Assembly: GCF_000025725.1 (NCBI RefSeq)
Contig: NC_013943.1
Span: forward strand, 2,728,001 to 2,792,000
DNA: 64,000 nucleotides
Direction: 5' to 3'
DNA from: Denitrovibrio acetiphilus DSM 12809
GTDB lineage: Bacteria > Chrysiogenota > Deferribacteres > Deferribacterales > Geovibrionaceae
Positions 1 to 7,705 of the stretch are shown piece by piece. The notes under the pieces were generated by a model that was given only the letters and a program-made list of their open reading frames with translations, ran no database searches and was not told the origin of the DNA. The translations under genes and the position numbers were made by a program. Numbering within the stretch: the stretch's first letter is position 1; the number at the start of each line of letters is the position of its first letter.

Positions 1-687
1 ATCGTCATGTCCAGAAACAGCCCTGATACAGGTCTGCGCATACTCAATAGTATAAAGCATTATGGTCTGGATATCATTAGATCAGCGTTTTCCGGCGGTG
101 AGCCTCTGTCCCCATATCTAGAGTCATTCAAGGTTGACCTCTTTCTGTCAAAAGACGAGGGTGATGTTCAGTACGCCATAGACAATGGCGTGGCAGCTGC
201 TCTCCTATACGCTCCGCCCAAAGATTATGAACCGGATACTGAGCATATAAGAATCGCCTTTGATGCTGATGCTGTAATCTTTTCCGATGAGTCGGAACAG
301 ATATACAAAGAACATGGGCTGGAAGCTTTTCAGAAGCACGAATCAGAAAATGAAGACAATCCTATCCCTCCGGGAAACTTCATGAATTTCCTTGAGATTT
401 TGTCAAGAATCCAAAATAAATGCGGCATAGACAATTCACCGCTGAAAGTGGCGATAGTAACTGCAAGAAGCTTTCCGGCAAACATCCGCATAATCAAGAC
501 ACTCCGCAGCCTAGGGGTATATGTGAATGAATCATTCTTCCTCGGCGGCCTGCCGAAAGATGAAGTATTAAAAGCATTTCGTCCGCACATATTCTTTGAT
601 GATCAGGATGTACACGCCGGTCCCGCATCGCAGCACGTACCTTCGGGCAGAGTTCCCTACAAGTCAAATCCTAAACTTAAGAAATGA
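1..687 (+). CDS. 5'-nucleotidase (cytosolic NT5C1-like family), 5' end cut by the window
   Basis: The frame is open from base 1, so the gene starts upstream of the window; the ATG at base 7 is internal. The visible part resembles the C-terminal two thirds of the bacterial 5'-nucleotidase family related to cytosolic NT5C1 (Pfam 5-nucleotidase), which removes phosphate from nucleoside monophosphates. The family motifs are visible: AFDADAVIFSDESE (HAD-like aspartates), VTARSFPANIR, and FFLGGLPKDEVL followed by FFDDQ. It is the last housekeeping gene before about 21 kb of accessory DNA, so it probably marks the left chromosomal flank. The family is clear; the exact nucleotide substrate is not. 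Confidence 0.85.
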   Translation: MVMSRNSPDTGLRILNSIKHYGLDIIRSAFSGGEPLSPYLESFKVDLFLSKDEGDVQYAIDNGVAAALLYAPPKDYEPDTEHIRIAFDADAVIFSDESEQIYKEHGLEAFQKHESENEDNPIPPGNFMNFLEILSRIQNKCGIDNSPLKVAIVTARSFPANIRIIKTLRSLGVYVNESFFLGGLPKDEVLKAFRPHIFFDDQDVHAGPASQHVPSGRVPYKSNPKLKK

Positions 688-765
688 TATTATATTTGAT
701 ATCTATGATTGTATTGCAAACTTCATATGACATGACAGTAGTAGGATAGTGTTGAGATTTTCTGA

Positions 766-786
766 ATAATGTATAATATACATTAT
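766..786. promoter_or_regulatory. Perfect palindrome overlapping a -10 box
   Basis: ATAATGTAT-AAT-ATACATTAT is a perfect 9+3+9 palindrome with TATAAT (772-777) inside it. It sits about 60 bp ahead of the split gene starting at 849. A likely reading is an operator that blocks RNA polymerase at the promoter of that gene, perhaps bound by its own product, whose C-terminus looks like a helix-turn-helix. Confidence 0.5.
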
Positions 787-1348
787 CAAATATGTGATGG
801 ACGTTTAGATGGGTTATCTAATGGTCTATCTCACAAGGGCATGATAACATGTATGATTATGACATTGCGTATGTACAACAATTAACAGGAATAGCCAAAT
901 CAGAGGCCAATTCTCTCGTTAAATATTTCTCTAAACTCCCCGAAAGTGTCCGCATCGAATCTTTCAAATTACAAACTGATTATGCCAGGCAGCATAAGGA
1001 TCAATTCGATAAAGAACGTTCTGCAGAATTCTACTACGCAATGCACTTAGTGGCATTGAGAGCGATGAAGCGAGTAGAGACAGCACAGGCCACAAAAGAT
1101 GCCCTCAATGAGGAAGAAGCCCTGAAGCTTCATAAGCTTCGAATGGAAAGAATAAAAGCTGGCAGAGGCAAGAAGGATAGCAGGAAAGCACGACTGATTA
1201 AAGAGACCTTATTCCATGAAATCAAGAATATGTATTACAATGATGGGTTATCCTGGCGGGAGATTTCTGAATACGTAAGCTTCCCCATTGAGTAGACATT
1301 CCAAATTTAGAGTTTTTCTGGCAAACTATAAAAGCTAGGAGGCTCATT

Positions 1349-1615
1349 TTGAAGAAATCACGATTCACCGAAACACAGATCATCTCGATTCTTAACGAAG
1401 CGGATGCCGGAATGCTGGTAAAAGATATCTGCCGTAAGCATGGTATATCTGACGCAACATATTACAACTGGAAATCTAAATACGGAGGCATGACTGCATC
1501 TGATCTTAAAAAGATGAAAGATATGGAGCAGGAGCTTTCTCAGCTAAAAAAGATGTATGCAGACCTCGCTTTAGAAAATAAAGCAATGAAGGACTTAATA
1601 GAAAAAAAGCTCTAA
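1349..1615 (+). CDS. IS3-family transposase OrfA
   Basis: This 88-residue DNA-binding protein starts at TTG 1349 behind a strong AGGAGG (1338-1343). Residues 1-50 carry the HTH_8-type helix-turn-helix (FTETQIISILNEADAG, then VKDICRKHGISDATYYNWK). The C-terminus is a leucine/methionine heptad region typical of OrfA, used for dimerisation and for contact with the OrfAB fusion. It binds the inverted repeats of the element. The last codons hold the slippery heptamer that shifts some ribosomes into orfB. Confidence 0.93.
   Translation: MKKSRFTETQIISILNEADAGMLVKDICRKHGISDATYYNWKSKYGGMTASDLKKMKDMEQELSQLKKMYADLALENKAMKDLIEKKL
1603..1609 (+). promoter_or_regulatory. Programmed -1 frameshift site A-AAA-AAG
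   Basis: The heptamer AAAAAAG lies in phase as A-AAA-AAG at the end of orfA, two codons before its stop. Slipping back one base continues in frame GCT CTA AGG and runs without a stop into orfB. This is the classic IS3-family mechanism for making the OrfAB transposase. Confidence 0.85.
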
Positions 1616-1647
1616 GGCCGCAGGAAAGACGTGATGCTGTTACTTTC

Positions 1648-2442
1648 TTGGTAAATGAGCATAGTCTTTCTGTTTCACAGAGCTGCCGTTGTGCAAGTCT
1701 CTCAAGGTCGGCCTATTATAAGCCTGTTGTTGTTAATACAGACGATATTCTTGTGATAAATGCGCTGAATGAACTTGTAAAGAAGCACTCTCGTTGGGGC
1801 TTCTGGAAGCTCTTTAAGGTGCTTAGGAAGAAGTATCCTTGGAATCATAAACGAGTCTACAGGGTTTACTGCCAGATGAAGCTTAATCAGAAGCGCAGGG
1901 CAAAGAAAAGACTGCCTAAAAGGGAGAATAATTCTCTGTTTGTGCCAGAACTGCCTAATCAGGTTTGGTCAGCAGACTTTGTAAGTGACAGCCTGTATTC
2001 TGGAAAAAGATTCAGGACGTTTAATATCATAGACGATTGCAACAGGGAAGCAGTGCACATTGAGATAGATACTTCTCTTACAAGCAGAAGGCTTATCAGC
2101 GTATTTGAGAAGATCAGCCTAGAGAGAGGATTACCGGAAGTACTTAGATGCGATAATGGCCCAGAGTTTCTGGGGGCAGAGTTCGTGTCTTGGGCTGAAG
2201 ATGCTGGAATGAAGATTATGTATATCCAGCCAGGCAAACCGAACCAGAACGCCTACATAGAGAGATTTAACAGAACTTATCGTACTGAGGTTCTTGACCT
2301 GTATCTGTTTGATAATTTAGCAGAGGTAAGGGAAGTTACCTACTGGTGGATGATTGAGTACAACGAGGAACGTCCACACGATGCTCTTGACGATATGACA
2401 CCGATAGAATATATGATGAAGAAACAGAAAACTCTAGTTTAG
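1648..2442 (+). CDS. IS3-family transposase OrfB (catalytic part)
   Basis: About 264 residues are given from TTG 1648, but the frame is open back to the slippery site at 1603-1609, so the natural product is probably the OrfAB fusion. The N-terminal part is the HTH_21-like region (KKHSRWGFWKLFKVLRKKYP). The rve integrase core shows the DDE triad in WSADFVSD (D), LRCDNGPEF (D) and NAYIERFNRTYR (E). The C-terminal YNEERPHDAL motif is typical of the family. Full length and undamaged. Confidence 0.94.
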   Translation: MVNEHSLSVSQSCRCASLSRSAYYKPVVVNTDDILVINALNELVKKHSRWGFWKLFKVLRKKYPWNHKRVYRVYCQMKLNQKRRAKKRLPKRENNSLFVPELPNQVWSADFVSDSLYSGKRFRTFNIIDDCNREAVHIEIDTSLTSRRLISVFEKISLERGLPEVLRCDNGPEFLGAEFVSWAEDAGMKIMYIQPGKPNQNAYIERFNRTYRTEVLDLYLFDNLAEVREVTYWWMIEYNEERPHDALDDMTPIEYMMKKQKTLV

Positions 2443-2547
2443 AACTGTCCTCCTCAAGGGGAAGCTTACGAATATATTGCTAAATACCATAAAACAAAGA
2501 TATCACACGGATACCTACAGCAAAAGTTTAACGAAGCAATGTTATAT

Positions 2548-2580
2548 GAGCAGGAAGATTAGTTCTTCCTGCTCTTTATT
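2548..2580 (+). terminator. Rho-independent terminator after the split gene
   Basis: GAGCAGGAAG (2548-2557) pairs perfectly with CTTCCTGCTC (2565-2574) around a 7-nt loop, followed by TTTATTTT. It overlaps the last codons of the interrupted gene. It lies opposite the end of the 33-residue ORF on the other strand and could also act on that transcript. Confidence 0.8.
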
Positions 2581-2660
2581 TTGTGTTCAATTACCACACC
2601 ACTGATAGCTATCAGTGCCATACCGATTGTCAAAGATACGATAAATGTTCCGTATGTCAT
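2559..2660 (-). CDS. 33-residue single-span membrane peptide
   Basis: The ATG at 2660 is preceded by GGAG at a good distance (AAGGAGTGAAAA), and the stop of the upstream fragment sits inside that Shine-Dalgarno region, so the two are probably translated together. The product is one hydrophobic helix (FIVSLTIGMALIAISGVVI) followed by a basic tail (HKIKSRKN), i.e. an inner-membrane peptide with the tail probably inside the cell. I do not recognise a family. It could be a small toxin-like or accessory peptide of the mobile element. Too short for most gene callers. Confidence 0.5.
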   Translation of the reverse strand: MTYGTFIVSLTIGMALIAISGVVIEHKIKSRKN

Positions 2661-2663
2661 TTT

Positions 2664-2846
2664 TCACTCCTTATCATTATTTATTATACCATGATTCTTG
2701 AGACTTTGCTCAAGAGCCTTCTCCATATCGATTGCCATATCGGCAGGATCTTTAGTGAGCTCCAGTGTATTGCACAGCATCTCAGCAAGTCTTGATAAGC
2801 TCTGCAAATTATTCGACCTTCTTTCAAACTCAGATTCTTCAGGTTC
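2664..2846 (-). pseudogene. 3' part of an unknown gene, cut at a tRNA-Leu remnant
   Basis: The frame ending at 2664 has clear coding character for about 58 residues (for example LARLAEM-like helices, KDPADMAIDMEKALEQSLK and NDKE at the end). Read upstream, it runs into the antisense of a tRNA-Leu 3' half at about 2846-2890. The formal ATG at 2891 lies inside that tRNA-derived sequence and is probably not the original start. I read it as a gene truncated by site-specific recombination at the tRNA. The rest is helical and hydrophilic; function unknown. Confidence 0.45.
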
Positions 2847-2890
2847 ATGTGGGCAATAAGCCTGTGGGGGTTCGAGTCCCCCCCTCGGCA
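2846..2890 (+). other. 3' half of a tRNA-Leu gene (attachment-site remnant)
   Basis: The T arm is complete: GGGGG (2866-2870), loop TTCGAGT, CCCCC (2878-2882). The 3' acceptor strand CCTCGGC and discriminator A follow, ending at 2890. The preceding bases (GTGGGCAATAAGCCTG) fit the long variable arm of tRNA-Leu. No matching 5' half (GCCGAGG) lies upstream, so this is not a working tRNA. Such 3' remnants are typical of integrative-element junctions. The tRNA's own terminator still follows. Confidence 0.75.
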
Positions 2891-2897
2891 TACGTAG

Positions 2898-2927
2898 AAA
2901 AGCCCTTGATAAAACAAGGGCTTTTTT
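2898..2927 (+). terminator. Terminator of the former tRNA-Leu
   Basis: AAAAGCCCTTG (2898-2908), loop ATAAAA, CAAGGGCTTTT, then a T run to 2927. A strong intrinsic terminator 8 bp after the tRNA 3' remnant, supporting the idea that the remnant keeps its native downstream flank. Confidence 0.85.
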
Positions 2928-2977
2928 ATGCTCAAACTCTAATTAATTAATCTAGAAAACTAAAGCTAAATGAAATT

Positions 2978-3121
2978 ACCAGTAACACTACCAGTAACAA
3001 TTTACATGTTTGATTCGTAAATCGGGGTGAAAGGATTTGAACTCATTAAATCTAACCCTATGCGGTCTTGAGCACCTTGTTTCATGGGATTCTTACCGCT
3101 CATGTCCGCTCACAACCGCTC
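2978..3121. repeat. Attachment-site-like region with two families of short direct repeats
   Basis: ACCAGTAACA occurs twice with a 12-bp period (2978-2987, 2990-2999). CCGCTC occurs three times with an exact 10-bp period (3096, 3106, 3116). Between the two groups lies the 22-bp tRNA-3'-end-like repeat at 3020-3041. Helically phased short repeats around a tRNA-derived core are the usual layout of tyrosine-recombinase arm sites. No integrase gene is present nearby. The stretch 2891-3217 contains no gene that I can support. Confidence 0.5.
3020..3041. repeat. Left copy of a 22-bp direct repeat (possible attL)
   Basis: This 22-bp sequence recurs at 11279-11300 in the same orientation with one mismatch. 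On the minus strand it reads like a tRNA 3' end: half of a T loop (TTCAAATC), then CTTTC and the acceptor ACCCCGA. The rest of the tRNA is missing. The two copies enclose the 8.2-kb respiratory cassette. Confidence 0.65.
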
Positions 3122-3217
3122 TAGTTGTGACAAATAGTGTGACGAAAAATAAGCTATAATATATATGATAGTATCTCTTTGAATTGAATCTTCACCTAGA
3201 TTGTGGTATACATTGTC

Positions 3218-4156
3218 ATGTATGCTATCTTATATACACAAGCTAAATTTCTGATACGCAAACTACGTAATTTTGCATTAGCTTTCATTCTGCTCTCACT
3301 GCTTTCTTGCTATAATCAAGAGACCGTTGTTAACGTTAATGAGGTAATTCTTCCTCCTAAGAAGAACATCTCTAGCAACACCCTATATATTGGGTTTGAC
3401 TTGCGCTGGAAGCCTGTTGATGATGTCAAATTCTATATCCCGTTAGTAAATTACCTTTCACAAGAGACAGGGTACGATATTAAAATCAAAGTTCCTTCAG
3501 ATTATTATAAAAACATTCAAATGTTAGGGGATGGAGATTTGGACATCTCTATTATGGGGTCTGTCAGCTGTCTTATTGCTCAGAAAAGATACGGAGCTTC
3601 CCCTTTACTGGTAGGACTTAATGAAGATAAACAGCCTTTTTACAAATCAGCAATTATTGTCAAGAAAGGTCAATCTGAGATTAACCAGATAAGTGATGTA
3701 AAAGGTAAAGTCTTTGCGTTTGGCAATCGTTTTTCTACTCAAGGATATTTGATTCCTAGACATATGCTTGAGAATATTAATGTGCAAATGTCAGATATAA
3801 TTTATGAATTCTCCTCTTCCCACGATGAAGCCGCTAAAAAGGTCATAAACGGAATAGTGAGTGCCGGGGCAATCCAAGATAAATTAGCAATTAAATTAGC
3901 TAACCAAAGAATGGTCGATATCCTTAGTTTTTCACAGCCTTACCCATCCAGCACTATCTGTATATCCCCACTATCTGATGCAGATAAAATGAATAAAATT
4001 AAATCTGCTCTATTACGGCTTATCCCATTAGAAAATGTTCCTTTTGTGGAAGCAGGTTGGAACATGACCGAAATGGCTGGAGGGTATGTTGATGCAGCAG
4101 ATATAGATTTTTCAAGCATCTCGACTCTAATCAGAAAGTATAGTTTAGCCAAATGA
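3218..4156 (+). CDS. PhnD-like periplasmic oxyanion-binding lipoprotein (AioX/ArxX-type sensor)
   Basis: A type II signal peptide ends in the lipobox LSLLSC, so the mature protein is a lipoprotein in the periplasm. The body is a PhnD/phosphonate-binding fold (FDLRWKPVDDVKFYIPLVNYLSQETGYD near the N-terminus, GNRFSTQGYLIPRHML in the middle). Relatives named AioX or ArxX bind an oxyanion and pass the signal to a partner kinase. The gene overlaps the kinase gene by 4 bp, and no ABC permease is nearby, so sensing rather than transport is likely. A TATAAT lies at about 3164. I chose ATG 3218 over GTG 3203; neither has a clear Shine-Dalgarno site. The ligand could be arsenic, selenium or sulfur oxyanions. 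Confidence 0.8.
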   Translation: MYAILYTQAKFLIRKLRNFALAFILLSLLSCYNQETVVNVNEVILPPKKNISSNTLYIGFDLRWKPVDDVKFYIPLVNYLSQETGYDIKIKVPSDYYKNIQMLGDGDLDISIMGSVSCLIAQKRYGASPLLVGLNEDKQPFYKSAIIVKKGQSEINQISDVKGKVFAFGNRFSTQGYLIPRHMLENINVQMSDIIYEFSSSHDEAAKKVINGIVSAGAIQDKLAIKLANQRMVDILSFSQPYPSSTICISPLSDADKMNKIKSALLRLIPLENVPFVEAGWNMTEMAGGYVDAADIDFSSISTLIRKYSLAK

Positions 4157-5535
4157 AATTACGTAATAAAATCATGCTCGCCATGACCTCTGTCATTTTT
4201 TTAGCATTTCTATCGACCTTTTTGATAATTAGCAATATCACTTTTGGATCAATGAAGAAGGAAGCAACTCTACTAGGAACAGCATTCGCAAATACAGTTA
4301 GAAGCTATATGGCTGATATGGTTTTGTTAGGAGATTATTATAAAGCGACAGGGTTGGTTCATCAGCTTGTTAAAGAAAACAGTTTTATTGGATATATTTA
4401 TATTTTAGGAGAACATAAAGAGATATTTACGCATAGCTTTAACGAATTGACTGATGTAGAGAAACTTACATATTCAAACCCTGTCATTAAGTTAGAGAGT
4501 GTACAGTTGGTAAGGTTCAGAGACAAAATCTACCGAGATATCGGCATAAAAATGATTGACGGTATAGATTATGAAATCCATATAGGAGTTAAAGAGAATA
4601 ATATTATTGATGCTTTTAACCGGACTATTTCGTCCTTTGTGATTGCATGTATTGTTATTGCGATATTTGCTGCATTTATTTCATATTTTATCAGTGGCTA
4701 TATCATTAAACCTATTATTACAATTGTTGATTTCTCACATAATCTTATTGATCACAAGTTTGGCATTCAGCTCCCTTTAAAAGGGTCAACAGATATACAC
4801 AGATTGACTCAAAATATGAACACTCTGTCTCTAGAGCTAAAACACTATGAAGATCAGATACAACAAGATTTCAGAGAAATGCTGGTTGTAGAAAAACTAA
4901 ATGTTCTTAATAATTTTAAAGCTGGGATGCTTCACGAAATAAAAAACGCCACCACAGCATTAAAACTCTTAGTGAGTAGCTCCTCGTCTGAAGATTTTGA
5001 TGAAGAAGATTTTAATATTATTGCATGTGAAGTTAATAAGATTGACCATATTATGCAAAGCTTATTCGCTGATATGCCTGAACAATTAGAAGTTCGTATT
5101 GCAAATATACAAAACATTTTAAGTCTCACACTTGAAGAGCTTAAACCGCTGGCTAATGCAAAATCGATTAAAATACATTTTATAGAAAAAGAAAATATTG
5201 TCCTTGTGAAGTGCTACCCTATACTAATCCAGCTTATGTTATCAAATTTATTAGATAACGCATTGGAAGCTATTGGAACTTTTGGTAATATTTATATAGA
5301 GGTTGAAACTTCAGAAGATGGAACCTCCATCGAGATATGTGATGACGGTGACGGTATTGACCCTTTGATAATTGAGAAACTTTGCGAACCTTTTTACACA
5401 ACAAAGAAGAAAGGATCTGGGTTAGGACTATATTTGGTACACAACGTTACTCGACTACATAATGGTAGCATGAGTATTAAAAATAAAGACAACGGTGATA
5501 CAGTTTTTAAAGTTATTCTGAGAGGGTTATCATAA
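4153..5535 (+). CDS. Membrane sensor histidine kinase
   Basis: This 460-residue kinase has a membrane span at about residues 7-29, a periplasmic domain of about 130 residues, and a second span near 163-185. A HAMP-like segment follows, then an H box with His261 (MLHEIKNATTALKLL). The HATPase domain shows the N box (LLDNALEAIG), G1 (DDGDGIDP) and G2 (KGSGLGLYL). Its ATG overlaps the stop of the binding-protein gene (ATGA), and its stop overlaps the next start by 1 bp, so all three are translationally coupled. It probably reads the occupied binding protein and phosphorylates the NtrC-type regulator that follows. Confidence 0.9.
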   Translation: MKLRNKIMLAMTSVIFLAFLSTFLIISNITFGSMKKEATLLGTAFANTVRSYMADMVLLGDYYKATGLVHQLVKENSFIGYIYILGEHKEIFTHSFNELTDVEKLTYSNPVIKLESVQLVRFRDKIYRDIGIKMIDGIDYEIHIGVKENNIIDAFNRTISSFVIACIVIAIFAAFISYFISGYIIKPIITIVDFSHNLIDHKFGIQLPLKGSTDIHRLTQNMNTLSLELKHYEDQIQQDFREMLVVEKLNVLNNFKAGMLHEIKNATTALKLLVSSSSSEDFDEEDFNIIACEVNKIDHIMQSLFADMPEQLEVRIANIQNILSLTLEELKPLANAKSIKIHFIEKENIVLVKCYPILIQLMLSNLLDNALEAIGTFGNIYIEVETSEDGTSIEICDDGDGIDPLIIEKLCEPFYTTKKKGSGLGLYLVHNVTRLHNGSMSIKNKDNGDTVFKVILRGLS

Positions 5536-6899
5536 TGCGTATTCTTGTAGTTGATGATCAACATGCAATTTGCCATTCAATGAAGAAGAGCCTTGGAAAG
5601 TTAGGACATAAAGTTGCGACATTAGAAGATGGCTGTTTGGTGGTAGAAACTTTGTTGACCACCAGCTTTGATTTAATCTTTCTTGATATCAAACTAGGTC
5701 AGGAGAATGGGATTGATATTTTAAAACAGATAAAAAGGATGCCTAGCATAGGGCAGGTTCCAGTTATTTTGATGACCGCCTATAACGAAACCGATATTGC
5801 AATCGAGTCGATTAAATATGGCGCAGCTGACTATATTCTTAAACCTTTTGATATTAATGATATAGAAAATATCCTTCTGGAAGTTGCCAAGAGTAATGAC
5901 GATGCAGCCCACTCTGTATGTATAGAAAATGATGGCTCTTTTTGTAAGCAAGCGTTAGTCGGAAGGTCTACTCCATTTGTTAATATTCTTAAAGAGATTG
6001 GTAAGATAGCATGCAATTCTATTCCAGTATTGATTTTAGGTGAAACAGGAACTGGAAAAGACATGGTAGGAAAAGCAATTCATAAGTTTTCAAATCGCAG
6101 TGATAAACCTTATGTGGCTATAAATTGTAGCAGCATCCCAAGGGATCTACTCGAAGCTGAGCTTTTTGGCTATAAAAAAGGAGCTTTTACCGGAGCAGCC
6201 AGCGATCATATGGGTAAGGTAGAGCTTGCCGATAATGGAATACTCTTTCTTGATGAGATTGGGGATATGCACCCAGATCTTCAGGCTAAACTTTTGAGAC
6301 TGCTTCAAGAAGGAAGTTTCTATCCCGTTGGTGGAAATGAATTAAAGACTGTAAATGTTCGTTTCATTGCTGCAACTCACCAAAATATCCAGCAGTTGGT
6401 CAAACGAAAAGAATTCAGAGAAGATCTTTTTTTCAGACTTAGTGGCTACACAATTAATATACCTCCACTAAGGGAGCGTATAGATGACATAGAACCGCTT
6501 GTAATACACTTTATTCAAAAATACGCAGAAAAACCAATACATATCGCTCCAGAAAGTATTGAGAAGCTACAACAGTATAGATATCCGGGTAACGTCCGAG
6601 AGCTTGAAAATATCATGCGAAGGGCATTATTAGAATCTTCAAATAATATCATCTCTGAACGTAATATCTGCTTTAACAAAAGCGAAATATCTGAGTTATA
6701 TGAAACCAGTATTAGTTCATTTGAAACGACTGTTGATATGTCTTCTGGAGATGGAATCATACCTCTACAGAAAGTTACTAAAAACTTCCAGAAAATTTAC
6801 GTCTCCAACGTTTTTTCTCAATACGATAAAAATCAGCTTCAGGCTGCTGCTGCATTAAAAATATCACGTAATACCTTACGGAAAATTCTCGACCTCTAA
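5535..6899 (+). CDS. NtrC-family sigma-54-dependent response regulator
   Basis: The receiver domain (about 1-120) has the acidic pocket near the start (VDDQ), the phosphoacceptor Asp51 in IFLDIKLG, and the conserved Lys in ILKPFD. The AAA+ domain has Walker A GETGTGKD, the sigma-54 contact loop GAFTGA and Walker B ILFLDEIGD. A Fis-type HTH ends the protein (QAAAALKISRNTLRKIL). All three modules are complete. The likely targets are the nested palindromes at 6901-6935 and the -24/-12 promoter at 6987-7001, directly downstream of its own gene. This makes the region a closed sensor-to-enzyme circuit. Confidence 0.95.
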   Translation: MRILVVDDQHAICHSMKKSLGKLGHKVATLEDGCLVVETLLTTSFDLIFLDIKLGQENGIDILKQIKRMPSIGQVPVILMTAYNETDIAIESIKYGAADYILKPFDINDIENILLEVAKSNDDAAHSVCIENDGSFCKQALVGRSTPFVNILKEIGKIACNSIPVLILGETGTGKDMVGKAIHKFSNRSDKPYVAINCSSIPRDLLEAELFGYKKGAFTGAASDHMGKVELADNGILFLDEIGDMHPDLQAKLLRLLQEGSFYPVGGNELKTVNVRFIAATHQNIQQLVKRKEFREDLFFRLSGYTINIPPLRERIDDIEPLVIHFIQKYAEKPIHIAPESIEKLQQYRYPGNVRELENIMRRALLESSNNIISERNICFNKSEISELYETSISSFETTVDMSSGDGIIPLQKVTKNFQKIYVSNVFSQYDKNQLQAAAALKISRNTLRKILDL

Positions 6900-6900
6900 C

Positions 6901-6935
6901 TGTTCTCACCCTGAACACTGTTCAATATGAGAACA
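6901..6935. promoter_or_regulatory. Nested palindromes: probable activator binding site (UAS)
   Basis: An outer inverted repeat, TGTTCTCA (6901-6908) and TGAGAACA (6928-6935), encloses an inner perfect palindrome TGAACACTGTTCA (6912-6924). It starts one base after the regulator stop codon and lies about 55-85 bp upstream of the -24 element, a suitable place for an NtrC-type enhancer. It could also fold as a hairpin in RNA and end the regulator transcript; there is no T run to favour that. Confidence 0.7.
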
Positions 6936-6986
6936 CGGCATATTCTTTAATTTATAATTTCTTGTTATTTATCAACAGTTAAATCA

Positions 6987-7001
6987 TGGCACCTCTCTTG
7001 C
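6987..7001 (+). promoter_or_regulatory. Sigma-54 promoter (-24/-12)
   Basis: TGGCAC (6987-6992), 5 bases, TTGC (6998-7001): an almost perfect match to TGGCAC-N5-TTGC with correct GG-GC spacing. It is 35 bp ahead of the Fe-S subunit start, which has the Shine-Dalgarno GGAGG at 7023-7027. Together with the sigma-54 activator gene it explains induction of the reductase operon. Confidence 0.92.
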
Positions 7002-7035
7002 TTATATCTATCAGTAAATATACGGAGGTGTATGA

Positions 7036-7701
7036 ATGAGCAGACAATATGCATTTATTGTAGACCTGAGAAAATGTGTAGGTTGTGGCGGATGCCAAGT
7101 AACCTGTAAGCAAGAGAATGAGGTTCCTTTTGTAGGGTTCAGATCTCGTGTGGAATACGTGGACGCCGGTAAATACCCTAATCCCGTAAGACACTTTGTG
7201 CCAAAGCTGTGTAACAATTGTGATGATGCCCCTTGCATCGCAGCATGCCCTACCGGAGCAACATTCAAAATGGAAAATGGTATTGTTGCTGTTAATAGAG
7301 ATACTTGTATCGGCTGTGGCAGATGTGCGGAAATGTGTCCATACGGTGCACGATATCTTAATCAAAATCTTTCGATAAAAAATGATCCAGCAAAATATCC
7401 TAATGTAGAGGAAGTGAGAGGAAAATCAAAAAGTTCTCTACACCCTGTTGATAAGTGTGATTTTTGTTACCATAGGATTGCAGCAGACATTGAAGAGCCT
7501 ACTTGCGTAAGGAACTGCCCTGCTCATGCAAGATATTTTGGGGATTTAAACGACCCTAACAGCAAAGTTTCTCAACTACTCAAAGATAACCCTACTATCA
7601 AATGGGCTGACTATTTTGGAACAAAACCACGTGTCAGCTATATCGCAAAAGATATTAAAGTCTTTGAGATGGCAGATGAACTGATAAACGAGGGGGAATA
7701 A
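7036..7701 (+). CDS. Four-cluster [4Fe-4S] electron-transfer subunit of a molybdoenzyme (PsrB/ArrB/DmsB type)
   Basis: A 221-residue ferredoxin-like protein with sixteen cysteines in the usual groups: CVGCGGCQVTC, CNNCDDAPCIAAC, CIGCGRCAEMC and CDFC with CVRNC near the C-terminus. It passes electrons between the donor and the catalytic subunit encoded 4 bp downstream. It has no signal peptide, so it is presumably carried out of the cell folded, in complex with the Tat-signal-bearing catalytic subunit. No NrfD/PsrC membrane anchor follows, unlike typical polysulfide reductase operons and more like ArrAB. The B-before-A order is also known in some arsenate reductase operons. Confidence 0.92.
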   Translation: MSRQYAFIVDLRKCVGCGGCQVTCKQENEVPFVGFRSRVEYVDAGKYPNPVRHFVPKLCNNCDDAPCIAACPTGATFKMENGIVAVNRDTCIGCGRCAEMCPYGARYLNQNLSIKNDPAKYPNVEEVRGKSKSSLHPVDKCDFCYHRIAADIEEPTCVRNCPAHARYFGDLNDPNSKVSQLLKDNPTIKWADYFGTKPRVSYIAKDIKVFEMADELINEGE

Positions 7702-7705
7702 TTAA

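Larger units (their letters stand above)
1274..2470 (+). mobile_element. IS3-family insertion sequence, complete, 1,197 bp
   Basis: The ends are 13-bp perfect inverted repeats, CGTAAGCTTCCCC at 1274 and its complement ending at 2470; the similarity continues imperfectly to about 38 bp. The flanking AATA (1270-1273 and 2471-2474) is a 4-bp target duplication. Inside are orfA, an A-AAA-AAG slippery site and orfB with an rve DDE core, the standard IS3 layout. Both frames are intact, so the element may still be active. It interrupts the gene starting at 849. Confidence 0.95.
849..2562 (+). pseudogene. Small helix-turn-helix-like plasmid/element protein, split by an insertion sequence
   Basis: The N-terminal 141 codons run from 849 to 1273. 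The frame then enters the insertion sequence at 1274 and stops within its left end. Removing 1274-2470 and one copy of the AATA target duplication restores one 171-codon frame (849-1273 joined to 2475-2562) encoding 170 residues. The join reads SWREISEY then IAKYHKTKISHGYLQQKFNE. The C-terminus resembles the short HTH region of small proteins in conjugative plasmids and integrative elements (a pattern I recognise, not a confirmed homology). The middle is charged and helical. The gene is disrupted here and no function can be assigned. Confidence 0.8.

Noticed and set aside
2664-2935. Two overlapping minus-strand reading frames starting in the tRNA-Leu remnant
   Set aside because: Their first residues (GGDSNPH-like) are antisense tRNA; only the 3' part of one frame is coding-like, and it is listed as a truncated fragment.
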